The position numbers and the translations under genes were made by a program. From Nisaea denitrificans DSM 18348 (lineage in GTDB: Bacteria > Pseudomonadota > Alphaproteobacteria > Thalassobaculales > Thalassobaculaceae), in NCBI RefSeq assembly GCF_000426505.1, contig NZ_AUFM01000011.1, positions 248,001 through 312,000 of the forward strand: a stretch of DNA of 64,000 nucleotides, in the 5' to 3' direction. This document shows, piece after piece, positions 28,228-36,913 of this stretch (position 1 is the stretch's first letter; each line of letters opens with the position of its first letter). Under the pieces are notes generated by a model, which worked only from the letters and a program-made list of their open reading frames with translations, was not told the DNA's origin and did not search any database.

Positions 28228-29238
28228 ATGACGGACGCGACGCTTCCGGCCGACATGAACGTGGTCGAAATCAGTGAGCCCGGTGCTCCTGAGGTTCTGG
28301 TGCCGGGCAGGCGTCCGGTTCCGGAAGCCGCGCCGGGTGAGGTGCTGATAAAGGTCGCCTATGCCGGGGTGAACGGGCCGGATCTCGTGCAACGCCGGGG
28401 GCATTATCCGCCGCCGAAAGGCGCGTCGGACCTGCTCGGCCTGGAGATTTCCGGCAAGGTTGTCGCGGTTGGCGGCAGTGTGGGTAACTGGGCCGTTGGC
28501 GATATGGTCTGTGCCCTGACCAACGGCGGCGGTTATGCCGATTACTGTGCCGTCGATGCACGGCACTGTCTGCCGCTGCCGCACGGTTTCAATCTGCTTG
28601 AAGCGGCCTCTGTGCCGGAGACCTACTTCACCATCTGGTCGAACATCTTCATGGGGGCGAAACTGTCTCGGGGCGAGGTGTTCCTGGTGCATGGCGGAGC
28701 CGGCGGGCTCGGGACCACGTCTATCCAGTTGGCGAAAGCAATCGGTGCGACGGTCGTCGCCGTCGACAGCCCGGCGGAGCGCTGCCAGGTCTGCCGGGAT
28801 CTTGGCGCAGACCTCACCGTGGATTTCCGGGAGCAGGATTTCGTCGAGATCATCCGTGGCGAATACAAGGGTGCGGACGTCATTCTCGATATCATCGGCG
28901 GCGAGAATATCGCCAAGAACATCAAGGCTTCCAAGCCGGACGGCCGGATCGTGCAGCTCGCCTTCAACAAAGGCTCCAAGGTCGAGGTCGACCTGATGCC
29001 GGTGATGCTGAAGCGGCTGACCTATACCGGCTCCACGCTGCGGTCCCGGACACCGGAGAACAAGGCGGAGATCCGCGATAGCCTCGCGATCAATGTCTGG
29101 CCGATGTTCGAGGAAGGCAAGCTGAAGCCGGTTGTGAGCAAGACCTTTCCGCTGGCTGAGGCCGCCGCCGCGCATGTCTTGATGGAAAACGCCGGACACA
29201 GCGGCAAGATCATGCTGGAGGCCTGCGGGGACCTATAG
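28228..29238 (+). CDS. NAD(P)H:quinone oxidoreductase, PIG3-type MDR
   Basis: A 336-residue zinc-free medium-chain reductase. VEISEPGAPEVL opens the catalytic domain, and PEAAPGEVLIKVAYAGVNGPDLVQRRG is the PIG3/QorB hallmark. The nucleotide site is VHGGAGGLGTTSIQLAKA. Two starts are reasonable, ATG 28228 or 28255; the first has GGAG at a long spacing. It follows the PanE-like gene by 17 bp and is probably in the same transcript. It may reduce an enone or quinone formed in the pathway or protect from aldehydes. Confidence 0.87.
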   Translation: MTDATLPADMNVVEISEPGAPEVLVPGRRPVPEAAPGEVLIKVAYAGVNGPDLVQRRGHYPPPKGASDLLGLEISGKVVAVGGSVGNWAVGDMVCALTNGGGYADYCAVDARHCLPLPHGFNLLEAASVPETYFTIWSNIFMGAKLSRGEVFLVHGGAGGLGTTSIQLAKAIGATVVAVDSPAERCQVCRDLGADLTVDFREQDFVEIIRGEYKGADVILDIIGGENIAKNIKASKPDGRIVQLAFNKGSKVEVDLMPVMLKRLTYTGSTLRSRTPENKAEIRDSLAINVWPMFEEGKLKPVVSKTFPLAEAAAAHVLMENAGHSGKIMLEACGDL

Positions 29239-29250
29239 GGATTTGGCGTA

Positions 29251-29688
29251 ATGACCGACGCCGATCTGAAAAAGTTCGTAGAGGCACAAGGGCCTGTCTA
29301 TATGCAGGCCCTTGCCGAGTTGACAGCGGGCCGGAAAACCTCTCACTGGATCTGGTATGTCTTGCCCCAGCGTGTCGAACTCGGCCGCTCCCAGCGGGCG
29401 ATCCAGTACGGCATCACGGATCTGGATCAGGCCCGGCGCTATCTTCGCGACCCGATGCTTGGGCCACGGTTGCGGGCCTGCGTTGAGGCTGTTCTGCCGC
29501 ATAGCGACAAAACAGCATTCGAGATTTTCGGCTCGCCCGACGACATGAAATTCCGGTCCTGCCTGACGCTGTTTGAAGCGGCGGCGGAGAACGAGGAAGA
29601 CAGTGCGCTCTTTGGTCGGGCGCTCGATCTTTTTTATGACGGCATGCGGGATGACCGAACGCTGTCGCTTCTCAACACGGATCTATAA
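29251..29688 (+). CDS. DUF1810 family protein
   Basis: A 145-residue soluble protein with DUF1810 features. These are DADLKKFVEAQGPVYMQALAEL at the N-terminus in its split form, the GRKTSHWIWYVLPQ motif, and LRACVEAVL followed by KFRSCLTLFE. No molecular function is established for the family. It starts 12 bp after the oxidoreductase stop, so it probably shares its transcript. Its stop region overlaps that of the convergent permease gene by 6 bp. Confidence 0.85.
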   Translation: MTDADLKKFVEAQGPVYMQALAELTAGRKTSHWIWYVLPQRVELGRSQRAIQYGITDLDQARRYLRDPMLGPRLRACVEAVLPHSDKTAFEIFGSPDDMKFRSCLTLFEAAAENEEDSALFGRALDLFYDGMRDDRTLSLLNTDL

Positions 29689-31134
29689 GACCGCCAGCAC
29701 CGGCAACATCAGGAGTAATCCAATGATCCCGATGGCCAGTGCCGGGCGCATCAGCTGGTTCTCTTGTCCCGCCAGCCCGGAGACGGACGCGGCGAGCACG
29801 ATCCGGCCGGGCGAGGCCATTGTGATATTCGAGCCTGCGGCATTCTGGGCCGCGGCGACCACGACGGGATCGAGCGCCAGCCGACCCGCGACTGTGCTCT
29901 GGAACGCCATGAACAGCGCATTCGAGCCTGCGTTGCTGGCTGTCAGAAAACCTCCCATGCCGCCCACGGCGGGAACGGCGAACAGATAGGCGGCACCCGC
30001 CCCGGCGGCGACGGTTTCCGCCAGCCGGTCGGTCATGCCCGCATGCAGCATGACATGTCCGAAACAGATAAACCCGGCAACCGAGAGGCTGGCGATGCCC
30101 CACTGCTTCAGCGCCTGCGGGACAAGCAGGCGGACCTCGGCGGCGGGAATGCGCAGGCTGACGATCCCGACAAGGGCGGCCAGCAGCATCCAGAAGCCCG
30201 GATGGTGGATCGGAGACAGCGTGAATTCATAGGCCGGAGCATCGATGCGGAGCAGGGGCGCAGTCATTGCGCCGACCTCGGGGGCAAGGCGCGTGAGGCT
30301 GAGTGTGCCCATCAGCATGAAGAGCGGCAGTGCGGCAGCGAGGAGGCCGTTCCCATCTGTTCGGGCTTTCGCGCGAATCCGGGCCAGCGCCAATCCAGCG
30401 ATCGTCACAGCAAGACCGGCGATGCAGCCACCAAGCTCGACGCTGATCCAGGCGCTTGAAGCCCAGAGTGTGGCAGCGAGCAGGGCACTGTAAGCCAGGG
30501 CAGAGATGACGTTGGAGATATTGGTGAGGCTTTCTCCGGCAAATTGGAGCGTGGCGAAGGCACAGAGCAGGATGAAGGGCAGGCTGAGCCAGACCGCTGT
30601 CATTGCCGTTTCGTCGGCCGGAAGGCCTGAAAGATCGGCGCCGAGCACGGTGCCGATGGCAAGCGCGCCCCACGGCACGGCGCATTGCCCGAGCAAGGCG
30701 ATCAGGGCCGCGCGAGCAGGCGGGTAGCCCAGCGCAATCAGCAACGGCACGGTGACGATGATGCCGACGCCGAAACCGGTTGCGGATTCGAAGAAGACGG
30801 AAACGCCGAGAACCAGGACGAGCACACGCTGGGCCGGGTTCGGGATTGCATCGGCGGCGGCCTTGCCAAGTCGTTCCAGCGCGCCGCCCGCGCGCAGCAC
30901 CCAGTAAAGCGTGACCCCGCCGAGCAGCACATAGGCAACTGTCGCCGTGGTCAGCAGCCCGTCGATGACGGCGTGCGCGATGGCATCGGATTGCAGGTGG
31001 AATGCGGAAACAGTGGCAGCGATCAGGATCGAGACGGCGAGCCCGAGACCGCCCGCCCGCATGGCGGACTGGCGGGCGACAAGGATGGCAAGGGTCGCAA
31101 GGATGAGCGGCGCGGCGGCTGTCACGGTGAGCAT
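29683..31134 (-). CDS. L-lactate permease (LctP) family transporter
   Basis: A 483-residue membrane protein with about 12 hydrophobic spans, belonging to the LctP family (lactate/glycolate:H+ symport). The conserved ATGFGVGIIVTVPLLIALGYPP and the C-terminal GGMGGFLTASNAGSNALFMAFQ (both family landmarks) are present. It is somewhat shorter than E. coli LctP (about 550 residues). No lactate dehydrogenase gene adjoins it. Its gene is divergent from the AraC-type regulator at 31248, which may control it. Confidence 0.87.
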   Translation of the reverse strand: MLTVTAAAPLILATLAILVARQSAMRAGGLGLAVSILIAATVSAFHLQSDAIAHAVIDGLLTTATVAYVLLGGVTLYWVLRAGGALERLGKAAADAIPNPAQRVLVLVLGVSVFFESATGFGVGIIVTVPLLIALGYPPARAALIALLGQCAVPWGALAIGTVLGADLSGLPADETAMTAVWLSLPFILLCAFATLQFAGESLTNISNVISALAYSALLAATLWASSAWISVELGGCIAGLAVTIAGLALARIRAKARTDGNGLLAAALPLFMLMGTLSLTRLAPEVGAMTAPLLRIDAPAYEFTLSPIHHPGFWMLLAALVGIVSLRIPAAEVRLLVPQALKQWGIASLSVAGFICFGHVMLHAGMTDRLAETVAAGAGAAYLFAVPAVGGMGGFLTASNAGSNALFMAFQSTVAGRLALDPVVVAAAQNAAGSNITMASPGRIVLAASVSGLAGQENQLMRPALAIGIIGLLLMLPVLAVL

Positions 31135-31247
31135 GCGGACGTTTCCGGTGTTTCATTTGGCGGCGGCCCGTTCTGGTGCGGGCGGTTCGGGATCATAACC
31201 GCAAGATCGGTCGGGCAGCGAGGCCGAAGCGATGGCATGCTTGCCTC

Positions 31248-32159
31248 ATGAGAAAGCAGACCGAAACTTCTTATGTCGAACGCATCGGCCGGGTCCTGGA
31301 CCGGATTGCAAAGGATGCGGACACACCGCTACAGCTTGGTGAGCTGGCGGATACAGCCGCCTTCTCTGCCTATCACTTCCATAGGGTGTTCCGTGCCGTA
31401 ACGGGGGAGACAGTGCAGGAGGTGGTGCGCCGGGTGCGGATGTCCCGCGCGGCCCATGCCTTGCGCATTGAGCGGGCAACCGTGACGGAGACGGCGTTGG
31501 CTGCCGGATATGGCAGCCCGGAAGGCTTTGCCCGGGCATTCAGGCAGTGTTTCGGACTGTCTCCGAGCGCCTATCGGACAGCAAAAGCCCCACCACCATA
31601 CAGGCCGCTGAACACGCGTGTTCATTACCGGCCTGAAACCGGAAGTATTCGCCTGATCGTGGACAGAAAGGAGCATGGCATGCAGGTTGAAATCAAGGAC
31701 GTGAAACCGGACCCGATCATCGCCTGGCGTCATGTCGGGCCATATTACGAGGTCGGGGCGAGCTTTGGAGCGCTGAGTGACTGGCTCAGCAAACACGGGC
31801 TCCATGAGCGCATTACCGGCGTTTTCGGCCTGTCTTACGACGATCCGGGAAGCGTTCCGGAAGCCGAGCTGCGCTACGATGCCTGTGCCTCGATCCGTCC
31901 CGATACACAGATACCCACCAAGTCTTTCCCCGCGAATGTCCGTGTCGATGCGCTTCCCGCGGGCCGTTATGCCTGCACGTTGCTCGAAGGCTCCTACATG
32001 GGCATGGAGGATTGCTTCCACCGGCTGCTCGGCCTCTGGCTGCCGGAAAGCGGGGAGAGCCTCGATGAGCGTCCATGTCTCGAATGGTATTTGAATGACC
32101 CATCCGAGGTGGCGGAGGCCGAGCTGCGTACCTTGATCTGCATTCCGCTGAAAGGCTGA
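31248..32159 (+). CDS. AraC-family regulator with GyrI-like effector domain
   Basis: A 303-residue protein. The AraC HTH is at the N-terminus: LQLGELADTAAFSAYHFHRVFRA then VTETALAAGYGSPEGFARAFR. A GyrI-like (Rob/SoxS-related) small-molecule binding domain follows from about residue 145: VEIKDVKPDPIIAWRHVGPY then PAGRYACTLLEGSYMGM. This domain order is that of transcription regulators sensing small amphipathic compounds. The ATG at 31248 begins the conserved part. It ends 4 bp before the C45 hydrolase gene, so the two are probably co-transcribed. Confidence 0.88.
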   Translation: MRKQTETSYVERIGRVLDRIAKDADTPLQLGELADTAAFSAYHFHRVFRAVTGETVQEVVRRVRMSRAAHALRIERATVTETALAAGYGSPEGFARAFRQCFGLSPSAYRTAKAPPPYRPLNTRVHYRPETGSIRLIVDRKEHGMQVEIKDVKPDPIIAWRHVGPYYEVGASFGALSDWLSKHGLHERITGVFGLSYDDPGSVPEAELRYDACASIRPDTQIPTKSFPANVRVDALPAGRYACTLLEGSYMGMEDCFHRLLGLWLPESGESLDERPCLEWYLNDPSEVAEAELRTLICIPLKG

Positions 32160-32163
32160 GGCG

Positions 32164-33105
32164 ATGGAGAAACTATTCCGCGCCGTGAACGAGCCGCAGC
32201 CGGGTGGGTTCATCCAGCAATCTGTCATGGAGGGGCGCGCCTTCGTAACGGACTGGTACGCGAAAGCGGACCGTATTCCTGACCCGGAGGAATGCCGCCG
32301 CCGTGTCGGCAAACACATGCCGGAAATGCTTGACCTGTTTGACAGCATGACGAGGTTCGCCGGGGACGATCCGGCCATGATCGCCGCCCTTGCGGGGATC
32401 GATCCTCCGCCGTTGATCCCCGCCGGTTGTACAGTCCGCGCTTTCACCCGGCCCCGGCCGAGCATGCTCCGCAATTACGATTTTCATCCGGATGCGACTT
32501 CGGCGGTCATCTTGCGGACGGAATGGTCAGGGCGTCATGTACTCGGCATGTCCGAAGGTGTCAGCGGCCTGCTGGACGGAGTTAACGATGCCGGTGTTGC
32601 CGCCGCTCTGACCTTCGGCGGACGGCATGTTTACGGGACGGGGTTCAGTATCGTCCAGATCATTCGGTATTTGCTTCAGGTGGCCTCCGATGTGAAAGAG
32701 GCGGCAGACGTGTTGCGCCGGATGCCCTGTGCATGGGCTCATAATGTGCTGGTGCAGGACAGGTCTGGGACGTCAGTCCGGGCTGAGCTCGCGCCGGATC
32801 GGGGGCCGCTCGTTACCGAAGGGAATGCCGTGACAAATCATCAGGCGGATGTGGAGCCGTTCCCGGATTCCGCCCGGCGGTTCGATACGGCCTGTGCGCT
32901 GGCGGACGACGCCGAAGCAGCACGGGCGGTTTTCGTTGAGGGAGATCTTCGCAAGGAGGATTTCGACGATTGGCTGGGGACGCTCTACACGGCGGAATAC
33001 CTGCCGGGCGAGGGTGCGGCGACGTTCCGTTGGAGGGACGGAAGTTGGAGACAGTCTCTCGCGCATTTCGAACCGGGCGAGCGTTGGGTGGTTTATCCAG
33101 CCTGA
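32164..33105 (+). CDS. C45-family Ntn-hydrolase (acyltransferase/amidohydrolase-like)
   Basis: A 313-residue member of the penicillin acyltransferase-like (C45) group. The presumed nucleophile is C89 in PAGCTVRAF, which becomes N-terminal after self-cleavage. It is followed by RPRPSMLRNYDFH, where Arg and Asn-Asp fit the family active site. NHQADVEPFPDSARRF matches the later conserved block. These enzymes hydrolyse or transfer acyl groups on amides. The substrate is unknown. It is preceded by the AraC/GyrI-like gene and followed by an intergenic repeat. Confidence 0.78.
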   Translation: MEKLFRAVNEPQPGGFIQQSVMEGRAFVTDWYAKADRIPDPEECRRRVGKHMPEMLDLFDSMTRFAGDDPAMIAALAGIDPPPLIPAGCTVRAFTRPRPSMLRNYDFHPDATSAVILRTEWSGRHVLGMSEGVSGLLDGVNDAGVAAALTFGGRHVYGTGFSIVQIIRYLLQVASDVKEAADVLRRMPCAWAHNVLVQDRSGTSVRAELAPDRGPLVTEGNAVTNHQADVEPFPDSARRFDTACALADDAEAARAVFVEGDLRKEDFDDWLGTLYTAEYLPGEGAATFRWRDGSWRQSLAHFEPGERWVVYPA

Positions 33106-33126
33106 ACAACTGATCTCATAAACACA

Positions 33127-33215
33127 CCGTCATCCCGCACTTGATGCGGGACCCTGGGAACGAAGGGTTGAACCTTACGATCATCTGGGTCCCGGCTCTC
33201 CGGCCGGGATGACGG
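33127..33215. repeat. Dispersed intergenic repeat, copy A
   Basis: An 89-bp element with matching inverted ends (CCGTCATCCCG and CGGGATGACGG) and internal sub-palindromes: CCCGCACTTGATGCGGG on the left and CCCGGCTCTCCGGCCGGG on the right. The same structure recurs at 46942, 47118, 50585 and 52467. It lies between two convergent genes. Confidence 0.9.
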
Positions 33216-33234
33216 TCTTAGATTGGTGTTCGGC

Positions 33235-34200
33235 TCAGTCAGCCAGAATGCCTTCAACCAGCTTTTGCACGGAGAGTGCATCGGCGGCGGACGGCATGGT
33301 GTGTTTGTCGCCGTCCATCCAGCGCGCAACATTGTCGATCTGCCGGGGCACGGAGACCGAACGCGGGTCTTCCGGCAATTCCATAGCCAGCTCCCACGGA
33401 CCGCCACTGGTCTGCTCCAGAATGTAGAACCCGCTGAGGCGCATGCTTTTCTTCGTGCCGTAGAAGGTGCCCTCGATCCGGTCGGGACCGACGCCGCCGA
33501 CGGCTGCGCTATAGCTCACCGGAACGCCGCTGCAATCCAGCATGGCATGGACATGGGTTTCACAGAGCTTCGGGTCGGCCTGATAGGTGGGCTTGCTCCA
33601 GAGCAGATTGGCCCGGCCGAGGAAACGCTCCGTCACATAGAGATAGTGCGAAGTGACTTCCCGCGTGTAGCCGCCCTGATCACGGAAGCGCAGCCAGTCG
33701 GCGTCCGCCTGCCAGTCGCGCGGCCACTGGGCGAAATGCATCACCAGCTCGGCGCTGACGATGTCCCCCATTGAGCCGTCTTTCATCGCGGCTTCGATCA
33801 TCTCGACGCCCTCGAGAGAGGCTTGGGAGAAGTTCACCACGTTCGGTGTCTTGGTCTCCGCCAGGCGGCGAACCATCTCCTCGCTCTCCGGCACAGAGAT
33901 GCCGAGCGGCTTCTCGCAATAGACCGGTTTGCCGGCATCCATGGCGAGATCGGCATAGTGTTTGTGGAAAGCGGGCGGGCTGGCGATGTAGACGAGATCG
34001 GCTTCCGGTGCCGCGATCATGGCTTCGGCGCTATCCCAGATTTTCATGTCCGGGAATTCGGCCTTGGCGGTGGCGACGGACTCGGTGCTCGGGTCCCAGG
34101 CCCCGATAACCGTGAAGCGGTCATGCGGGATCATGTATTGGATCATGCGCCGGCCCATGATGCCGAGGCCTATGACGACGATATTGTGGCTCTTGCTCAT
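33235..34200 (-). CDS. Gfo/Idh/MocA family oxidoreductase
   Basis: A 321-residue NAD(P)-dependent dehydrogenase. The Rossmann motif is VVIGLGIMGRRM. The family catalytic motif EKPLGISVPE is near residue 95, with the Lys as expected. These enzymes oxidise sugars, inositols or related polyols, and some act on biliverdin-like substrates. It is in the same direction as, and 36 bp after, the gamma-glutamyltransferase-like gene, so both could be in one operon. The substrate is not readable. Confidence 0.86.
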   Translation of the reverse strand: MSKSHNIVVIGLGIMGRRMIQYMIPHDRFTVIGAWDPSTESVATAKAEFPDMKIWDSAEAMIAAPEADLVYIASPPAFHKHYADLAMDAGKPVYCEKPLGISVPESEEMVRRLAETKTPNVVNFSQASLEGVEMIEAAMKDGSMGDIVSAELVMHFAQWPRDWQADADWLRFRDQGGYTREVTSHYLYVTERFLGRANLLWSKPTYQADPKLCETHVHAMLDCSGVPVSYSAAVGGVGPDRIEGTFYGTKKSMRLSGFYILEQTSGGPWELAMELPEDPRSVSVPRQIDNVARWMDGDKHTMPSAADALSVQKLVEGILAD

Positions 34201-34236
34201 TAGTCTTCTAGGCTTTCTGTTCTTCGGTAAGCGCTT

Positions 34237-35820
34237 TTAGTAGCCGGTGGCGTGGCCGTCCTTGCGCGGGTCGGAGCCCGCCTGCAGGACACCGGTTTCC
34301 GGATCGCGCCAGACGCACTGGCTGCCGCCGATCGGCTTGTCCTGCCTTTCGAGCTTGTGGCCCTTGGCTTCCAGAGCGGTGTAGGTCTCCGGAGCGAACT
34401 CGCTCTCGACCTGCAGGATGCCTTCGGTGGCGAAGCTGCGCGGGGCGTCCATCGCTTCCTGGATGTCGTACCCGAGATCTACCACGTTGGAGATGAAATT
34501 GGCCTGACCGGTGGACTGGTACTGGCCGCCCATGACGCCGAACGGAGCGACGGCAGTGCCGTTCTTGAAGACGTAACCCGGGATGATCGTGTGCATCGGG
34601 CGCTTGCGCGGCGCGATGCAGTTCGGGTGGCCTTCCTTCAGGTGGAAGCTGTTGCCGCGGCTGTGCAGCATGACACCGGATTTCGGCGCCATGATGGTGC
34701 TGCCGAAGCCGGAAAACAGCGAGTTGATGAAGGAGATCGCGTTACCCTGCTCGTCGATGCAGGAGAGGTAGATCGTGTCGCGATGCAGCGGGAAGTCGCT
34801 GTCCTCGAAATTACCGGCCTTGTCCATGTCGACCATGGAACGCATCTGGGCGGTGTGCTCTTCGCCGAGCATCCACTCGACCGGTACGTCCGCGAATTTC
34901 GGGTCGGCGACATAGCAGTTGCGCTGGTGGTAGCCGATCTTTGTGGCTTCGGCGATTACATGTACCCGGTCCGCCTCGCTGAGTGACTTCATGTCGAAGC
35001 CGGCAAGGATGTTCATGATCATCAGTGCGCAGATGCCTTGGCCGTTCGGCGGGCATTCATAGATATCGTAGCCTTTGTAGTCGGTCCGGATCGGCTCAAC
35101 ATATTCGGCGTCGGCCGCGGCGAAATCGTCCATGGTGTGCAGACCGCCGAGGGAATTCAGCTTGGCGACCATGTCTTCGGCAACGGCGCCCGTATAGAAG
35201 GCATCGCGGCCGCCGGCTGCGATCTTCTTCAGGGTTTCGGCCAACTGCGGCTGTTTGTGCACGGTGCCGGCCTTTGGTGCCTTGCCGTCGACCAGCATGA
35301 CCTTGGCAGAGTCCGGGTCAGCGGCCAGTGCTTCTTCCTCGCTGACCCAGTCAAAGGCGACGCGTGAATGCACGACATAACCCTGTTCGGCGAACTCGAT
35401 GGCCGGCTGCAGGATTTCGGCGAAACTCAACGAGCCATGATCCTCGATCAGCTTTGCCCAGGCGGCAATCGCGCCCGGTACCGTCACCGCGTGAGGGCTG
35501 TGCAGCGGGATCTCGTCCTTGACGCCCAGCTCGTTCAGCTTTGCCAGTGTGGCGGCGGCCGGGGCCTTGCCGGAGCCGTTCATGGCGATTGGCTTGGTGG
35601 CACCTTTCGGAGCGTACAGGGCGAAGCAGTCGCCGCCGATGCCGGTCATGGCGGGTTCGACCACACACATCACGGCGCAGGCCGCGATGGCAGCGTCGAC
35701 TGCGTTACCGCCGGATTTCAGGATCGTGAGGCCTGCCTGGCTGGCCAGCGGATGGCTGGTCGCAATGGCTGCCCGGCGGGCAAAAACGGGGGAACGTCCG
35801 GGGAGTTGCAGATTTCTCAT
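34237..35820 (-). CDS. Gamma-glutamyltransferase family Ntn-hydrolase
   Basis: A 527-residue GGT-like protein. The self-processing Thr is T349 in LHRDTIYLSCID. The small subunit continues with GNAISFINSLFSGFGS and the oxyanion-region motif FKNGTAVAPFGVMGGQ. The large-subunit hallmark GGNAVDAAIAACAVMCVVEP is at about 38-57. No secretion signal is visible (MRNLQLPGRSPVFARR), so it is probably cytosolic, which fits the GGT/cephalosporin-acylase group used in catabolism rather than periplasmic glutathione turnover. It is divergent from the BKACE operon. Confidence 0.88.
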   Translation of the reverse strand: MRNLQLPGRSPVFARRAAIATSHPLASQAGLTILKSGGNAVDAAIAACAVMCVVEPAMTGIGGDCFALYAPKGATKPIAMNGSGKAPAAATLAKLNELGVKDEIPLHSPHAVTVPGAIAAWAKLIEDHGSLSFAEILQPAIEFAEQGYVVHSRVAFDWVSEEEALAADPDSAKVMLVDGKAPKAGTVHKQPQLAETLKKIAAGGRDAFYTGAVAEDMVAKLNSLGGLHTMDDFAAADAEYVEPIRTDYKGYDIYECPPNGQGICALMIMNILAGFDMKSLSEADRVHVIAEATKIGYHQRNCYVADPKFADVPVEWMLGEEHTAQMRSMVDMDKAGNFEDSDFPLHRDTIYLSCIDEQGNAISFINSLFSGFGSTIMAPKSGVMLHSRGNSFHLKEGHPNCIAPRKRPMHTIIPGYVFKNGTAVAPFGVMGGQYQSTGQANFISNVVDLGYDIQEAMDAPRSFATEGILQVESEFAPETYTALEAKGHKLERQDKPIGGSQCVWRDPETGVLQAGSDPRKDGHATGY

Positions 35821-36009
35821 GGCTTTTGGCTCTATCAGGTCTGAAAAAGCGCATTCATGCGCGGGCAGGCGGTAATCTGTGCAGGAACCGGCGTGGACAC
35901 CGGAAAGAGGGCTTCCCTAAGATGCGGCGCGAATTGAGACAAGCGCCGTGGAACATCTTTCCACAATTCGGAACGAGTAACCAGACGGTGCAGGATACTG
36001 GGGAGTGAA

Positions 36010-36897
36010 ATGAATCAGAAGACCGTAATTACCTGTGCCGTGACCGGCAGTGCGGACACCACAGGCAAAAGCCCGGCCGTGCCGGTGACGCCGAAACAGA
36101 TTGCCGATGCCGCGCTTGATGCGGGCAAGGCGGGCGCCGCCGTCGTGCATATCCATGTCCGCGATCCGGAGACCGGCAAGGCGAGCATGGATCTGGAACT
36201 GTATCGAGAGACGGTGGGCCGGATTCGCGAGACAGGCTCCGACATCGTCATCAACCTGACGACCGGTCCGGGTGGCCGCTTCATTCCGGGAGATATCGAG
36301 CCGATCGACTTCGCCGCCGGCACCAGCCTGAAAACGCCGGAAGTCCGGATGCAGCATATCGCGGACCTGCTTCCGGATATCTGCACGCTTGATGTAGCGA
36401 CGCTGAACTTCGGCGAGCATGCGATGGTCAATGTGCCGAAGCATCTACGCGCCATGGCCGACCGGGCGAAGGAGCTTGGAGTCACGCCGGAGCTGGAAGT
36501 GTTCGACAGCGGCCATGTTTTGCTGGCGAAGCAGCTGATCAAGGAAGGCCATCTGAAATCGCCCGCCCTGTTCCAGCTGTGCCTCGGCATTCCCTGGGGC
36601 GCGCCGGCAACGCCGGAAGGCATGGCCTTCATGAAGAGCCTGCTGCCGGAGGATGCGATGTGGTCCGCATTCGGCATTTCCCGCGGCGAATTCCCGATGG
36701 TGGCGCAGGCGACCATGCTCGGTGGTCACACCCGTGTCGGACTTGAGGACAATCTCTACATGGCGCGGGGCGAGATGGCGAAAAGCAATGCGCAGCTGGT
36801 CGAGCGCGCGGTGCAGATCATCGAAAGCATCGGTGGCGAGGTTGCGGACCCGAGCGAGGCCCGCACGGCCTTTGGCCTTGTCCGGCGCAACGACTGA
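36010..36897 (+). CDS. Beta-keto acid cleavage enzyme (BKACE, DUF849)
   Basis: A 295-residue zinc-dependent enzyme of the Kce family. The start VITCAVTGS and the metal motif AAVVHIHVRDPETG (His-X-His) are diagnostic. INLTTGPGG, ELEVFDSGH and LEDNLYMARGEMAKSNAQLV are further family blocks. Known members split a beta-keto acid with acetyl-CoA into acetoacetate and a new acyl-CoA. GGGGAG precedes the ATG. It heads a three-gene operon (SDR 16 bp on, MDR dehydrogenase next), in which the SDR could make the beta-keto substrate from a beta-hydroxy acid. Which beta-keto acid is used is unknown. Confidence 0.9.
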   Translation: MNQKTVITCAVTGSADTTGKSPAVPVTPKQIADAALDAGKAGAAVVHIHVRDPETGKASMDLELYRETVGRIRETGSDIVINLTTGPGGRFIPGDIEPIDFAAGTSLKTPEVRMQHIADLLPDICTLDVATLNFGEHAMVNVPKHLRAMADRAKELGVTPELEVFDSGHVLLAKQLIKEGHLKSPALFQLCLGIPWGAPATPEGMAFMKSLLPEDAMWSAFGISRGEFPMVAQATMLGGHTRVGLEDNLYMARGEMAKSNAQLVERAVQIIESIGGEVADPSEARTAFGLVRRND

Positions 36898-36913
36898 GAA
36901 TTGGAATTAAGAC

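Noticed and set aside
36010-36897. BKACE gene as dehydrocarnitine cleavage enzyme of a carnitine operon
   Set aside because: No carnitine dehydrogenase or betainyl-CoA thioesterase adjoins it; the dehydrogenase at 43460 is PaaH-like. The idea remains possible but unsupported.
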